Below, piece by piece: positions 29,390 through 38,405 of a DNA stretch of 64,000 nucleotides (position 1 is the first letter of the stretch; every line of letters starts with the position of its first letter). The notes under the pieces were generated by a model that was not told the origin of the DNA, did no database searches, and saw only the letters and a program-made list of their open reading frames with translations. The stretch spans positions 2,728,001 through 2,792,000 of the forward strand of contig CP000474.1 of assembly GCA_000014925.1 (NCBI GenBank). The letters are read 5' to 3'. The stretch is from Paenarthrobacter aurescens TC1. GTDB lineage: Bacteria; Actinomycetota; Actinomycetes; Actinomycetales; Micrococcaceae. The position numbers were made by a program, and so were the translations under genes.

Positions 29390-31294
29390 CTAGTCCTCCT
29401 CTTCCCATTCCGGGGTCATGTTGCGGGCAACCTGGATCTGGTCGTTGCTGACGCCTGAAGGCACCATCGGCCACACCATCGAGTTGGGGCTGACGACGAA
29501 GTCGATAACCACGGGGCGGTCATTGATTTCGAGCGCCTTCTGGATGGTGGCGTCAATGTCTTCGTCGCGCTCACAACGAAGTGCTGCGCAGCCGTAGGCG
29601 TCGGCCAGCTTCACGAAGTCCGGAATCCGGATGGTGTCGTGGCCTGTGTTCAGATCCGTGTTGGAGTAACGGCCCTCGTAGAACAGGGTCTGCCATTGGC
29701 GGACCATGCCCAGTGAGGAGTTGTTGATGATGGCGACCTTGATCGGGATGTTGTTGATGGCACACGTGGCCAGTTCCTGATTGGTCATTTGGAAGCAGCC
29801 GTCACCGTCGATGGCCCAGACCACGCGGTCCGGTTCACCGACCTTGGCGCCCATGGCTGCCGGAACCGAGTATCCCATGGTTCCTGCGCCACCTGAGTTC
29901 AGCCAGGCGTGAGGCCTTTCGTACTTGATGAACTGGGCGGCCCACATCTGGTGCTGGCCCACTCCGGCTACGTAGATGCCTTCCGGACCGGTGAGTTCGC
30001 CGATGCGTTTGATCACGCGCTGCGGGGCAGTGAGACCGTCCTCGGGCTCCGTCCAACCCAGCGGGTACGTGTCGCGGAGGTTGCCCAGGAAGGCCCACCA
30101 CGAATCCAGGTCCGGGGTCCCGCTCAGTTCGAACTGAGTCTTCACGGCCTCGGTAAGTTCCGGAATGATTTCCTTGACCGAGCCAACGATCGGAACATCG
30201 GCAGTGCGGTTCTTGGAGATTTCCGCGGGGTCGATGTCAGCGTGAATGACCTTGGCAAACGGGGCAAAGGTCTTCAGCACGCCGGTGACGCGGTCATCAA
30301 ACCTTGCACCGAGAGTGATCAGGAGGTCGGCCTGCTGGAGGGCAGTGACGGCGGAGACGGAACCGTGCATGCCGGGCATGCCTACATGCTGTGGGTGGGA
30401 ATCCGGGAAGGCACCGCGGGCCATCAAGGTAGTGACCACGGGAGCGCCGGTAGCAAGCGCGAGCTCCATGAGCTCTGCAGAAGCATGGCCCTTGACCACA
30501 CCGCCGCCTACGTAGAGGACCGGCTTGCTGGAAGCAGCGATCAGCTTGGCAGCTTCGCGGACCTGCTTGTTGTGGCCACGCACCACGGGACGGTAGCCCG
30601 GCAAGTCCACCTTCGGCGGCCAGGAGAAAGTCATCTGGCCAACCTGGGCGTCCTTGGCGATATCCACCAGGACAGGTCCCGGGCGGCCCGTGGACGCGAG
30701 GTGGAAAGCCTCTGCCATGACGTGCGGGATGTCGTTGGGGTCAGTCACCAGGAACGAGTGCTTGGTGATGGGCATCGTGATCCCCACGATGTCCGCTTCC
30801 TGGAAGGCATCGGTGCCGATGACTCCACTGGAGACCTGGCCGGTGATGGCCACCATCGGCACGGAGTCCATGTGGGCGTCCATGATGGCGGTAACGAGGT
30901 TGGTGGCACCGGGTCCCGAGGTGGCGATGCAAACGCCAACCCGTCCGGTAACCATGGCGTAGCCTTGCGCGGCGTGGCCGGCTCCCTGTTCGTGACGGAC
31001 CAGGATGTGATTCATGCTGGAGGCCATCAAGGGGTCGTAGGTGGGCAGGATCGCGCCACCGGGCAAACCGAAAATATCGTCCACGCCGAGTTCTTCGAGC
31101 GACCGGACAATTGCTTGCGAGCCGGACATCACCGTTGGGGGTACAACGGTGTTCGGCCCAAGTACAGGAGAGAGAGGTGCAGCAGCGTCGACCACGACGG
31201 CCTCGGCCGTACGGTCGATCTTTTCCGGAGCTTTGTGGGCTCCAGCGGACTTTGCAGCCATCAGCGAGGGGCTGATCGGCGATCCTTTGCTCAT
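29390..31294 (-). CDS. ilvB: Acetolactate synthase large (catalytic) subunit IlvB
   Basis: ThDP-dependent condensation of pyruvate to acetolactate or with 2-oxobutyrate to acetohydroxybutyrate. It has 634 residues: N-terminal ThDP pyrimidine domain ([15 protein letters not shown], catalytic Glu in [11 protein letters not shown]), a central FAD-site domain, and the C-terminal ThDP diphosphate domain with [12 protein letters not shown] and a downstream INN. An AAGGA ribosome site precedes ATG 31294. The first 40 residues are an Ala/Pro/Lys-rich extension. An attenuation leader lies immediately upstream (31341-31463). Confidence 0.97.
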   Translation of the reverse strand: MSKGSPISPSLMAAKSAGAHKAPEKIDRTAEAVVVDAAAPLSPVLGPNTVVPPTVMSGSQAIVRSLEELGVDDIFGLPGGAILPTYDPLMASSMNHILVRHEQGAGHAAQGYAMVTGRVGVCIATSGPGATNLVTAIMDAHMDSVPMVAITGQVSSGVIGTDAFQEADIVGITMPITKHSFLVTDPNDIPHVMAEAFHLASTGRPGPVLVDIAKDAQVGQMTFSWPPKVDLPGYRPVVRGHNKQVREAAKLIAASSKPVLYVGGGVVKGHASAELMELALATGAPVVTTLMARGAFPDSHPQHVGMPGMHGSVSAVTALQQADLLITLGARFDDRVTGVLKTFAPFAKVIHADIDPAEISKNRTADVPIVGSVKEIIPELTEAVKTQFELSGTPDLDSWWAFLGNLRDTYPLGWTEPEDGLTAPQRVIKRIGELTGPEGIYVAGVGQHQMWAAQFIKYERPHAWLNSGGAGTMGYSVPAAMGAKVGEPDRVVWAIDGDGCFQMTNQELATCAINNIPIKVAIINNSSLGMVRQWQTLFYEGRYSNTDLNTGHDTIRIPDFVKLADAYGCAALRCERDEDIDATIQKALEINDRPVVIDFVVSPNSMVWPMVPSGVSNDQIQVARNMTPEWEEED

Positions 31295-31340
31295 CGGACT
31301 CTTCCTTAGTGGATCTTCATTAGATGGATCTTGCTTCGGG

Positions 31341-31382
31341 GAATAAAAAAACCCCTCAGCCTTCCGGCTCTTCGAGGGGTTT
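31341..31382 (-). terminator. Attenuator terminator of ilvBNC leader
   Basis: On the minus strand, the stem AAACCCCTC/GAGGGGTTT (31349-31357 with 31374-31382) has an inner AGCC/GGCT extension and is followed by TTTTTTTATT. It lies 27 bases beyond the stop of the Val-rich leader peptide and 46 bases before ilvB. Confidence 0.93.
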
Positions 31383-31429
31383 GCGCGTGACGGTTCGTTA
31401 CCAGTCGGGCTAAGCCACGCGCTTGGTAA
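31383..31429 (-). promoter_or_regulatory. Alternative antiterminator/pause stems of ilvBNC leader
   Basis: Within the leader RNA, TTACCA (31424-31429) can pair with TGGTAA (31398-31403), and GCGCGTG (31416-31422) can pair with CACGCGC (31383-31389). In transcript order the segments are a-b-a'-b', so the two pairings compete. Segment b' abuts the terminator stem. Segments a and b lie inside the leader-peptide codons, where a stalled ribosome would mask them. Confidence 0.7.
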
Positions 31430-31463
31430 GGACGACGACGCCGACGGTAACGAATGTGATCAT
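31410..31463 (-). CDS. ilvBNC leader peptide (attenuator)
   Basis: A 17-codon [20 protein letters not shown], too short for standard gene calling. Six of 17 residues are Val (three in a row), with one Ile and one Leu. It sits directly before competing stems and a terminator ahead of ilvB, the arrangement of ribosome-mediated attenuation known for ilvBNC in Corynebacterium and ilv operons elsewhere. When charged tRNA-Val is scarce the ribosome should stall on the Val run and let transcription reach ilvB. An AGAGGGA purine run lies about 14 bases before the ATG. Confidence 0.88.
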   Translation of the reverse strand: MITFVTVGVVVLTKRVA

Positions 31464-31482
31464 GCGTTCAGTGTTCCCTCTA

Positions 31483-31521
31483 AGTGAGATACGTGTCAAT
31501 TGACCACTATCGTATCTCACT
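31483..31521 (-). promoter_or_regulatory. Promoter/operator region of ilvBNC with 11-bp inverted repeat
   Basis: AGTGAGATACG (31483-31493) and CGTATCTCACT (31511-31521) are exact reverse complements with a 17-base spacer. The spacer holds the palindrome GTCAATTGAC (31495-31504) and, on the minus strand, a TTGACA hexamer. The arms contain TGAGA/TCTCA, like the palindrome upstream of leuC. Confidence 0.6.
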
Positions 31522-31546
31522 ATTTGGACAGCTATGTCCGCCTGCC

Positions 31547-31578
31547 GGACTCCGGCTGTCTCATGACAGCCGGAGCCC
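31547..31578 (-). terminator. Hairpin after ilvD
   Basis: A 14-bp stem (31547-31560 with 31565-31578, one mismatch, loop TCAT) lies 11 bases beyond the ilvD stop. There is no T tract on the minus strand. It separates ilvD from the ilvBNC promoter. Confidence 0.65.
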
Positions 31579-31588
31579 CGTGCAGGAA

Positions 31589-33310
31589 TTATCCGCAGTA
31601 CGCTCCGGTGGAGGCGCTGTGGACAAGCTTGGCGTACTTGGCAAGAACACCCTTGGTGAACTTGGCGGGCAGTGGCTTCCAGCCCTCTTTGCGGGCTTCG
31701 AGCTCGGCTTCGTCCACCAGGAGGTCGAAGGAGCGAGCGGCGATGTCTACACGGATGCGGTCACCGTCCTTCACGAACGCGATGGGGCCACCATCCACGG
31801 CTTCAGGCGCAACGTGGCCGATGCACAGACCCGTTGTGCCACCCGAGAACCGGCCATCCGTGAGAAGGAGGACATCCTTGCCGAGTCCCGCTCCCTTGAT
31901 GGCGCCGGTGATGGCCAACATTTCCCGCATGCCGGGACCGCCCTTGGGGCCTTCATAGCGGATGACCACTACGTCTCCCTTGTTGATTTCGCCGTTGTCC
32001 AACGCGCTGAGGGCGCCCTGCTCGCGTTCGAAAACGCGTGCAGTTCCTTCAAAGACGTCAGCATCAAAACCGGCACTCTTCACTACCGCTCCTTCCGGAG
32101 CCATAGAGCCGTGGAGGATGGTGATGCCACCGGTCTTGTGGATCGGGTTGTCCAGCGCACGGAGGATTTTGCCGTCAAGGTCCGGCGGGTTGATCGAGGC
32201 GAGGTTTTCCGCGAGCGTCTTGCCGGTAACGGTGAGGCAGTCGCCGTGCAGTAGTCCGGCGTCGAGCAGTGCCTTCATGATGACCGGCACGCCGCCGATC
32301 TTGTCAACGTCGGTCATCACATAACGGCCGAAGGGCTTGAGGTCCCCAAGGTGCGGAATTTTGTCGCCGATGCGATTGAAGTCGTCCAGCGTCAGCTCTA
32401 CTTCGGCTTCCCGGGCGATCGCGAGCAAGTGCAGCACGGCGTTGGTGGAACCGCCGAAGGCCATGGTGACGGCAATGGCATTCTCGAACGCCTTTTTGGT
32501 CATGATGTCGCGGGCCGTGATGCCCAGGCGCAGCAGGTTTACTACGGCTTCGCCGGACTTGCGTGCGAAATCATCACGACGGCGGTCTGCCGACGGCGGG
32601 GCGGCTGAACCCGGGAGGGACATGCCCAAGGCCTCGCCGATGCACGCCATGGTGTTGGCCGTGTACATACCGCCGCAGGCGCCTTCGCCGGGACAGATGG
32701 CCTTTTCGATCCTTGTGAGGTCTTCCATGCTCATTTTGCCGGCGGCGCAGGCACCCACGGCCTCGAAGGCATCAATGAGGGTGACTTCCTTCTCCGAGCC
32801 GTCCTCCAGCTTGACCCAGCCCGGCATGATGGAGCCGGCGTAGAGGAAGACGGATGCGAGGTCCAAGCGGGCAGCAGCCATGAGCATGCCCGGAAGGGAC
32901 TTGTCACAGCCGGCCAGGAGCACCGAGCCGTCAATGCGCTCGGCCTGCATCACTGTTTCCACAGAGTCGGCGATGACTTCGCGGGAGACCAGGGAGAAGT
33001 GCATGCCCTCGTGGCCCATGGAAATACCATCCGAAACGGAGATCGTGCCGAACTGCATCGGGAAGCCGCCGCCGGCATGGACGCCTTCCTTGGCGCCTTG
33101 TGCGAGGCGATTCAGGGAAAGATTGCAAGGGGTAATTTCATTCCACGAGCTGGCAACACCGATTTGGGGTTTGGCAAAGTCGTCGTCGCCCATGCCCACC
33201 GCACGGAACATGCCGCGGGCAGGCGCCGCGTGAATGCCGTCTGTCACCACCCGGCTGCGGGGTTTAATGTCCGGCGTGCTGTCTGTCGCAATCTGGGTGG
33301 TGTCACTCAT
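31589..33310 (-). CDS. ilvD: Dihydroxy-acid dehydratase IlvD
   Basis: Fe-S enzyme that dehydrates dihydroxy-isovalerate and dihydroxy-methylvalerate to the 2-oxo acids of valine and isoleucine. It has 573 residues from ATG 33310. Cluster cysteines appear in [10 protein letters not shown] and [15 protein letters not shown], and the conserved [21 protein letters not shown] is present in the C-terminal half. A TAGACT -10 box (33318-33323) lies seven bases before the ATG with no ribosome site, so the mRNA is probably leaderless. It has its own promoter although it is next to ilvBNC in the same orientation. Confidence 0.97.
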   Translation of the reverse strand: MSDTTQIATDSTPDIKPRSRVVTDGIHAAPARGMFRAVGMGDDDFAKPQIGVASSWNEITPCNLSLNRLAQGAKEGVHAGGGFPMQFGTISVSDGISMGHEGMHFSLVSREVIADSVETVMQAERIDGSVLLAGCDKSLPGMLMAAARLDLASVFLYAGSIMPGWVKLEDGSEKEVTLIDAFEAVGACAAGKMSMEDLTRIEKAICPGEGACGGMYTANTMACIGEALGMSLPGSAAPPSADRRRDDFARKSGEAVVNLLRLGITARDIMTKKAFENAIAVTMAFGGSTNAVLHLLAIAREAEVELTLDDFNRIGDKIPHLGDLKPFGRYVMTDVDKIGGVPVIMKALLDAGLLHGDCLTVTGKTLAENLASINPPDLDGKILRALDNPIHKTGGITILHGSMAPEGAVVKSAGFDADVFEGTARVFEREQGALSALDNGEINKGDVVVIRYEGPKGGPGMREMLAITGAIKGAGLGKDVLLLTDGRFSGGTTGLCIGHVAPEAVDGGPIAFVKDGDRIRVDIAARSFDLLVDEAELEARKEGWKPLPAKFTKGVLAKYAKLVHSASTGAYCG

Positions 33311-33433
33311 GGTCCAAAGTCTATGTCTACCGGGCGACTGCCGACGCTGTTGCACACCGGGTTAAGCCCAAACCTTCGAATATTGCGGGCGTCCTGCCCG
33401 CTAACCAAGGCCAGGGACTCAGATCGTCCGGGT

Positions 33434-34366
33434 CTAAGTGCCGGGATGTGACTCGTTGAGTTCCTTGGCAATGGCTGCAGCCTCACTTTTGAGCATGTCC
33501 AAAACGATGCCAATGGTTGCCCGTGCGGCAACCTCCTGCCGGGACAGGGCCACAATGCTTCTGCTCGCCTTCACGTCCGTGAGCGGGCGAAGGACCAGCC
33601 CCCGACGCGCGCTTGCCCGGGCCGTGTAGCGGGGAAGAAGGCAAATGCCGTGCCCGGCGCCCACCAAAGCCTCAAGCACCCTGAGATCCGGATATCGCTG
33701 TCCCCTCAGAGCGGGCCTGCCTGCATGGAGTTCGATCTGGCGAAGCACGGTATCGAAAGGGAATCCCTCCGGGACGCCGATCCACGGGTAATCAACAACG
33801 TCTTGGGGGCTTAACCGGACCTTGGCTGCCAAGGGATGACCGGCAGGCATCGCGACATCCAGCGCTTCCTCCAAAAGCGGCACTACCGCCAGGCCCCTCC
33901 TGGCGAAAACTTCCGGCCCATCCACGCTGTGTGCCAGCACGATGTCGTAGTCCGCCACCAAGGGAGCGAAGTGGGCGGTTCCCGGATCTTCGAAATGGGC
34001 GTCGAAAGTCAGGCCGGCCACCGCGGAAACCCGATGCAGCACTCCTGGAAGCAGCATTTCCGCTGCGCTGGGAAAGAAAGCTGCGGAAACGCGCGTCTGC
34101 CAACCCTTGCGGTAACTGTCAATGGTGGACTCCGCCTTGGCCATGGCCGTGGCGATGTCCGACGCCGCTGCCGCCATGGCCAGTCCTGCTTCAGTCAACT
34201 GAACGCCCCGGCCCACCTTCTCCACCAGCACAACGCCGATCTCAGCCTGCAGCGTTTTCAGCTGCTGCGAGACTGCCGAGGCTGTGACGTTCATGGCCTC
34301 GGCAGTAGCGCCAACACTTTGTCGGTCTGCCAATTCGCGCAGAATCTGCAGCCTTTTGAAATCCAT
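33434..34366 (-). CDS. LysR-family transcriptional regulator
   Basis: A 310-residue protein. The N-terminal winged helix-turn-helix is unmistakable (MDFKRLQILRELADRQSVGA, ASAVSQQLKTLQAEIG), followed by a type 2 periplasmic-binding-like effector domain. A TAGTCT -10 box (34373-34378) lies six bases before the ATG, so it is probably leaderless. It precedes ilvD on the same strand and is divergent from a hypothetical membrane protein. The target and ligand are not evident; control of ilvD or of an amino-acid exporter is conceivable but unsupported. Confidence 0.92.
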   Translation of the reverse strand: MDFKRLQILRELADRQSVGATAEAMNVTASAVSQQLKTLQAEIGVVLVEKVGRGVQLTEAGLAMAAAASDIATAMAKAESTIDSYRKGWQTRVSAAFFPSAAEMLLPGVLHRVSAVAGLTFDAHFEDPGTAHFAPLVADYDIVLAHSVDGPEVFARRGLAVVPLLEEALDVAMPAGHPLAAKVRLSPQDVVDYPWIGVPEGFPFDTVLRQIELHAGRPALRGQRYPDLRVLEALVGAGHGICLLPRYTARASARRGLVLRPLTDVKASRSIVALSRQEVAARATIGIVLDMLKSEAAAIAKELNESHPGT

Positions 34367-34547
34367 GGAGCCAGACTAAGCGACCCCGGGGAATTACCCG
34401 TTCATGATCTATTTTCAACCTCAAGGCAGTAAGTAAACTGATCATTTTCGGGTGAATCAGCAGGTCAAACGCTGGACAGCCCATTAGCAGCCACGTAACG
34501 TCGGGATTACCACGAGCTTCACCCCAGTGAGCAGAAGGGCCTCAACC

Positions 34548-35561
34548 ATGGACTGGTTAATTTGGGTCATTGTCATTGTTTTGGTCGTAGCCATTATTTG
34601 GTGGCTCATGAACCGCAACAAGACAGGGAGTACTTCCTCAAGCCAAGCGCCCGCTGATGATCGCGCTGCAGGGACATCCGGGGCTGCTCCCCCTGCAGCG
34701 ACGGCGCCGAGCAATACAGCGTCCCTGCCGGACGCCGGCGTAGCCGCAGCAGGCGTGGCAGGTTTGGCGGGGGTGACCAATCTCGGAAAGGCTGCCGCCG
34801 AGGGCAGCGGCCCTACCGTCGACGAACCCGGCCCAACAGAACCCAGCACTTCCGAACCCGACCCCTCAGAACCCTCCCCTTCAAACGAAACGCAGGGGGC
34901 CTCCCCCGCCCCAGATGAGCTGCACGCCGCGCCGCGTACCGCCGTCGACGATTCACCGGCAGTGATCGCCTCCGACATTCAGCCCGCCGCAACACCGGGC
35001 TTGACCGTAGCGGAACCGGTCATCGCAACTCCCGCAGTGGCCGAACCCGTGGTTGAAGAACCAGTGGTCAACGAACCGGTGGTGGACACGGACGCGAAGG
35101 TCCATTCGGCCGACGCCGGCGACGTTGACGACTGGGACGCGGGTTCTCCTGCGGTCGCTTCCGGAGCAACGACAATCGGGGCGACTGACGCAGCAGTACC
35201 AACAGGCACCGACGAAGCAGCAGACAAGGCCGAGTGGGAATCTTCCTGGACAGATGAGAGCGGAAGCCCGGTCCACCACCACGAGTACACGGACGCGCAC
35301 TCCCCAACCCTGCCTGGCGCCGAGTCCGCCGCGGCCGAAGATTCGGGGAGCTCCGGCCACCTGGCCGTGGAACACCCCTACGGCACGGGCTCGTCCAGCG
35401 CACCCGGGGATGCGTATCCCGTTAAGGCCAGCGCATCAGACATGACCTACCACGACGAAGACACGGCCGGGTATGACGACGCTGCTGCCGACGTATGGTT
35501 CGAATCCTCCGCGCACGCCGAAGCTGCCGGTTTCCGCCCACCCCGGCGCAGCAGGCACTGA
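34548..35561 (+). CDS. Membrane-anchored, acidic low-complexity protein
   Basis: A 337-residue protein from ATG 34548 (MDWLIWVIVIVLVVAIIWWLM), preceded by an AGAAGG ribosome site. One N-terminal transmembrane helix (about residues 2-22) is followed by a basic MNRNKT stretch, then about 300 residues rich in Ala, Pro, Glu, Ser and Asp. An imperfect PVV(x)EPVV repeat lies in the middle, and a His/Asp-rich part (VHHHEYTDAHS) near the end. It is probably disordered outside or inside the membrane. No enzyme family is recognised. A sugar-dehydrogenase lipoprotein follows 18 bases later and may be co-expressed. Confidence 0.75.
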   Translation: MDWLIWVIVIVLVVAIIWWLMNRNKTGSTSSSQAPADDRAAGTSGAAPPAATAPSNTASLPDAGVAAAGVAGLAGVTNLGKAAAEGSGPTVDEPGPTEPSTSEPDPSEPSPSNETQGASPAPDELHAAPRTAVDDSPAVIASDIQPAATPGLTVAEPVIATPAVAEPVVEEPVVNEPVVDTDAKVHSADAGDVDDWDAGSPAVASGATTIGATDAAVPTGTDEAADKAEWESSWTDESGSPVHHHEYTDAHSPTLPGAESAAAEDSGSSGHLAVEHPYGTGSSSAPGDAYPVKASASDMTYHDEDTAGYDDAAADVWFESSAHAEAAGFRPPRRSRH

Positions 35562-35579
35562 ACCCAGGCAGGCAAGAAC

Positions 35580-36761
35580 ATGGGCAGGCACTCTTCGGAC
35601 CGACGCGAGCGTCTGGTGCCTGCCTCTGCGCTTGCAGTGATCCTGGCGCTGACGGGATGCACAGGCAGTCCGTCGTCGCCGGGCACCGCGGCAACACCCA
35701 ACCCATCCAACACCTCCGGCAGTTCGCCTACACAGGGCGGGGCAACCTCTTCTGCAACTACGCCCCCAGGAAGCAGCCAGGCGACGGGCGCATCGCCACA
35801 GCTCCCCGAGGTGGTTCAGAAGCTCGACGTCGGACTGCAGCTGCCATGGTCGGTGGTCTTCCTGCCGGACGGTACAGCTGTGGTGTCCGAGCGCGACTCC
35901 GCTCAAGTTAAGAGCATCCGAGACGGCCAGGCCACCACCGTTGGCGAGGTACCCGGCGTCGACCCCGGCGGGGAGGGCGGGCTGTTGGGCTTGGCTCTCT
36001 CACCTGACTTCGCAACGGACCGTTGGCTGTACGCCTACTTCACTTCGCCAAGCGACAACCGCATCGCTCGGATCAAGCTGACCGGGGAACCAGGTGGTCA
36101 GTTGGCCCTGGGCGAGACTGAGGTGATTTTCTCCGGAATGTCCAAGGCCTCAACCCACAATGGTGGCCGGATCCGCTTTGGCCCGGATGGGTTCCTCTAC
36201 GTCGGCACGGGTGACTCGCAGCGGCGGGAACAACCGCAGGACACCAACGCCTTGGGCGGCAAGATCCTGCGGCTCACGCCCGAGGGGCGCCCGGCGCCGG
36301 GAAATCCCTTCGGCGACAACCCGGTCTACAGCTACGGGCACCGGAACGTTCAGGGCCTGGCCTGGGACAGTGACGGACGCCTCTGGGCCAGTGAGTTCGG
36401 CCCGGACGTGGATGACGAACTGAACCTGATTACCCCGGGCAGCAACTACGGTTGGCCTACAGTGACCGGTGCACCCGGCCGCAGCGGCCTGATCGATGCC
36501 AAGGTGGTCTGGCCTTCAACGTCCGACGCCTCACCAAGCGGGCTCGAAATCGTGGACGGTATTGCCTACACGGGGGCGCTTCGCGGCCAAAGGCTGTGGG
36601 CAGTTCCACTCAGCGGTGAGACCGCCGGCACCCCTGTGGCCTATTTCACAGGAGAATACGGGCGCCTGAGGGACGTGGCCCGCGCTCCCGACGGCACCCT
36701 GTGGGTCCTCAGCAACAACAGAAACCCTGATTTTGCGCTGATTCTGAGGGCTGGGCCGTGA
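35580..36761 (+). CDS. PQQ-dependent sugar dehydrogenase-like lipoprotein
   Basis: A 393-residue exported protein. The signal peptide ends in a lipobox (LALTGC, cysteine about residue 28), followed by a Ser/Thr/Pro/Gly linker (about 30-75). The GSDH/sorbosone dehydrogenase six-bladed beta-propeller domain follows, with the typical LQLPWSVVFLPDG start, GLLGLALSPDF, HNGGRIRFGPDGFLYVGTGD and SYGHRNVQGLAWD segments. Family members oxidise aldose sugars with PQQ as cofactor, using a conserved His near QLPW or HNGG. No PQQ synthesis genes are seen in the window, so the cofactor supply is unknown. Confidence 0.9.
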   Translation: MGRHSSDRRERLVPASALAVILALTGCTGSPSSPGTAATPNPSNTSGSSPTQGGATSSATTPPGSSQATGASPQLPEVVQKLDVGLQLPWSVVFLPDGTAVVSERDSAQVKSIRDGQATTVGEVPGVDPGGEGGLLGLALSPDFATDRWLYAYFTSPSDNRIARIKLTGEPGGQLALGETEVIFSGMSKASTHNGGRIRFGPDGFLYVGTGDSQRREQPQDTNALGGKILRLTPEGRPAPGNPFGDNPVYSYGHRNVQGLAWDSDGRLWASEFGPDVDDELNLITPGSNYGWPTVTGAPGRSGLIDAKVVWPSTSDASPSGLEIVDGIAYTGALRGQRLWAVPLSGETAGTPVAYFTGEYGRLRDVARAPDGTLWVLSNNRNPDFALILRAGP

Positions 36762-36878
36762 AGCCGCAGGCGGCAAACAGCCGATTTCACTCTTCGGCGG
36801 AAGTCGTGTAGAGTTACATGTCGTTGCGGAGATCGCCGGGGAAAGAAAAGCTCCCGGGCTTGATCAAAATCAACAGCT

Positions 36879-36954
36879 GCACCTCTAGCTCAACTGGCAG
36901 AGCAATTGACTCTTAATCAATGGGTTCCGGGTTCGAGTCCCGGGGGGTGCACCA
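36879..36954 (+). tRNA. tRNA-Lys (anticodon CTT), copy 1
   Basis: A 76-base gene including an encoded CCA. Acceptor stem GCACCTC/GGGGTGC, anticodon arm ATTGA-CTCTTAA-TCAAT with CTT, T loop GGTTCGAGTCC. A strong terminator (36958-36995) follows. Confidence 0.96.
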
Positions 36955-36957
36955 AGC

Positions 36958-36995
36958 AAAAGGCCTTGGAGTGAATATCACTCCAAGGCCTTTTT
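36958..36995 (+). terminator. Terminator after tRNA-Lys copy 1
   Basis: A long perfect stem (36958-36974 with 36978-36994, loop ATA) with a TTTTT run at 36991-36995. Confidence 0.95.
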
Positions 36996-37149
36996 CGTTG
37001 TTCAACGCCTTATTTCGGGGGCAAGAAAATGGCGTGCATCACGCATTGCACTTTGTGGTCTGCGGCAGCCAAAATGTGGTGTAGAGTTATTTGTCGTTGC
37101 GGAGGTCAACGGGGAATGCGAATTCCTCCACTAAGCCGAAACAATAGCT

Positions 37150-37225
37150 GCACCTCTAGCTCAACTGGCAGAGCAATTGACTCTTAATCAATGGGTTCCG
37201 GGTTCGAGTCCCGGGGGGTGCACCA
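37150..37225 (+). tRNA. tRNA-Lys (anticodon CTT), copy 2
   Basis: Identical in sequence to copy 1 over the whole 76 bases, including encoded CCA. It has its own upstream promoter segment and its own terminator. Confidence 0.96.
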
Positions 37226-37230
37226 TAAGG

Positions 37231-37268
37231 AAAGGCTCCGGATCGTTTCTACGATCCGGAGCCTTTTT
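37231..37268 (+). terminator. Terminator after tRNA-Lys copy 2
   Basis: A perfect 16-bp stem (37231-37246 with 37251-37266, loop TTCT) ending in a TTTTT run (37264-37268). Its sequence is unrelated to the terminator of copy 1. Confidence 0.95.
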
Positions 37269-37318
37269 GTGTGTCCCTGCATGGGCTCCCACCGGGAAGC
37301 CCAGGTCACAGGCTTTGC

Positions 37319-37786
37319 TCAGGCTTGAGGCAGGTCGGTGTCAATATCGCGGGATTCCTCCTCCGGCGCCGGCAACCCGGCCAGACCCCGGACAACGATC
37401 CTTAGTTCTTCGCGGAGGCGGGCCGTGTCCACCGCCACGGGTGACAAGACATCCTGCTCAAGCTTTACTGCTTCCGCAAGAGCTGCAATGCCAGCGTCGG
37501 TAAGGGTTACCACGTGGCTTCGGCGGTCGGAATCACTGCGTTGCCGGGTGACATGCCCGTGCAGCTCAAGCCTCGCAAGAGTGGTTCCCATGGTCTGGGC
37601 CTTGACCCGTGCTACTTCGGCCAAGGCCGCCTGCGTAATGGCCCCCTTGGCAGCCAGCACCTGCATGGCAATGACACCGGCGTGCGTAAGGCCGATGGAC
37701 TTCAATTTTTCGTTCCACGAGATTTCCACCAGGCGCGCAGCTGTTGAAAGCAATCGGGTGGTGGGCCATCTCTCCATATCTGGCAT
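37319..37786 (-). CDS. MarR-family transcriptional regulator
   Basis: A 155-residue winged-helix regulator. The recognition helix region reads ALAEVARVKAQTMGTTLARLE and the wing carries the DRRSHVVTLTDAG signature. A TATACT -10 box (37793-37798) lies six bases before the ATG, so it is probably leaderless. It is divergent from a Bcp-type peroxiredoxin gene with an intergenic space of 84 bp, so peroxide or thiol-related control of that neighbour is plausible but not shown. No conserved redox cysteine is present in the protein. Confidence 0.9.
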   Translation of the reverse strand: MPDMERWPTTRLLSTAARLVEISWNEKLKSIGLTHAGVIAMQVLAAKGAITQAALAEVARVKAQTMGTTLARLELHGHVTRQRSDSDRRSHVVTLTDAGIAALAEAVKLEQDVLSPVAVDTARLREELRIVVRGLAGLPAPEEESRDIDTDLPQA

Positions 37787-37870
37787 GCCGACAGTATATG
37801 CGCGGATGGGGTGAGGACGCGGCTTCTCCTACTAAACTGGGAAATCGCGATCACTGGCAAGGAGCACATT

Positions 37871-38344
37871 TTGGCTGAACGACTTATCCCTGGGGACAAC
37901 GCCCCGGACTTCACACTTCAGGATGAAACCGGCAAAAGCATGAGCTTGTCCGACCTCCGCGGACGGAAAACCATCCTCTATTTCTACCCCGCCGCCTCCA
38001 CTCCCGGATGTACCAAGGAAGCCTGCGATTTCCGCGACACCCTCGGTTCCCTTCAGGCTGCAGGCTACGAGGTTGTTGGCGTCTCCCCCGACCCCGTCAA
38101 AGCACTTGCCAAGTTCAGCGAGGAGGAACAGCTGACCTTCCGCCTGCTCTCGGACGAAGACCACACCGTAGCCGAGGCGTATGGAGCCTGGGGCGAGAAA
38201 AAGAATTACGGCCGCAGCTACATGGGATTGATCCGATCCACTTTTGTGGTTGATCCTGACGGGAAGGTTTCCCTGGCGCAGTACAACGTGCGTGCCACAG
38301 GGCACGTTGCCAAACTCCGGCGGGATCTCAAGCTGGACAAGTAG
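37871..38344 (+). CDS. bcp: Thioredoxin-dependent thiol peroxidase (Bcp/PrxQ)
   Basis: Reduces hydrogen peroxide and organic hydroperoxides with electrons from thioredoxin. It has 157 residues from TTG 37871, chosen because AAGGAG (37859-37864) sits six bases upstream; a frame back to 37811 lacks a ribosome site. The atypical two-cysteine pair is in TPGCTKEACDFRD, five residues apart, as in E. coli Bcp. The thioredoxin-fold GDNAPDFTLQDETG start and the C-terminal GLIRSTFVVDPDGKV segment fit. Divergent from a MarR regulator. Confidence 0.95.
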   Translation: MAERLIPGDNAPDFTLQDETGKSMSLSDLRGRKTILYFYPAASTPGCTKEACDFRDTLGSLQAAGYEVVGVSPDPVKALAKFSEEEQLTFRLLSDEDHTVAEAYGAWGEKKNYGRSYMGLIRSTFVVDPDGKVSLAQYNVRATGHVAKLRRDLKLDK

Positions 38345-38405
38345 CGGGTACACTGGAGGCCGGTATTGCAGCGGCCGTCCTGTAAGACGGACCGATTGTC
38401 AGCCA

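Larger units (their letters stand above)
36806..37225 (+). repeat. Tandem duplication carrying tRNA-Lys and its promoter
   Basis: Two units about 271-273 bp apart. Each has a near-identical promoter segment (GTGTAGAGTTA then TGTCGTTGCGGAG, starting at 36806 and 37079) and an identical tRNA-Lys. The stretches between promoter and tRNA and the terminators differ, so the duplication is not recent or is under partial constraint. Confidence 0.85.

Noticed and set aside
29909..31309. 466-codon open frame antisense to ilvB
   Set aside because: Fully contained in ilvB, with a composition typical of complement frames; no family match by eye.
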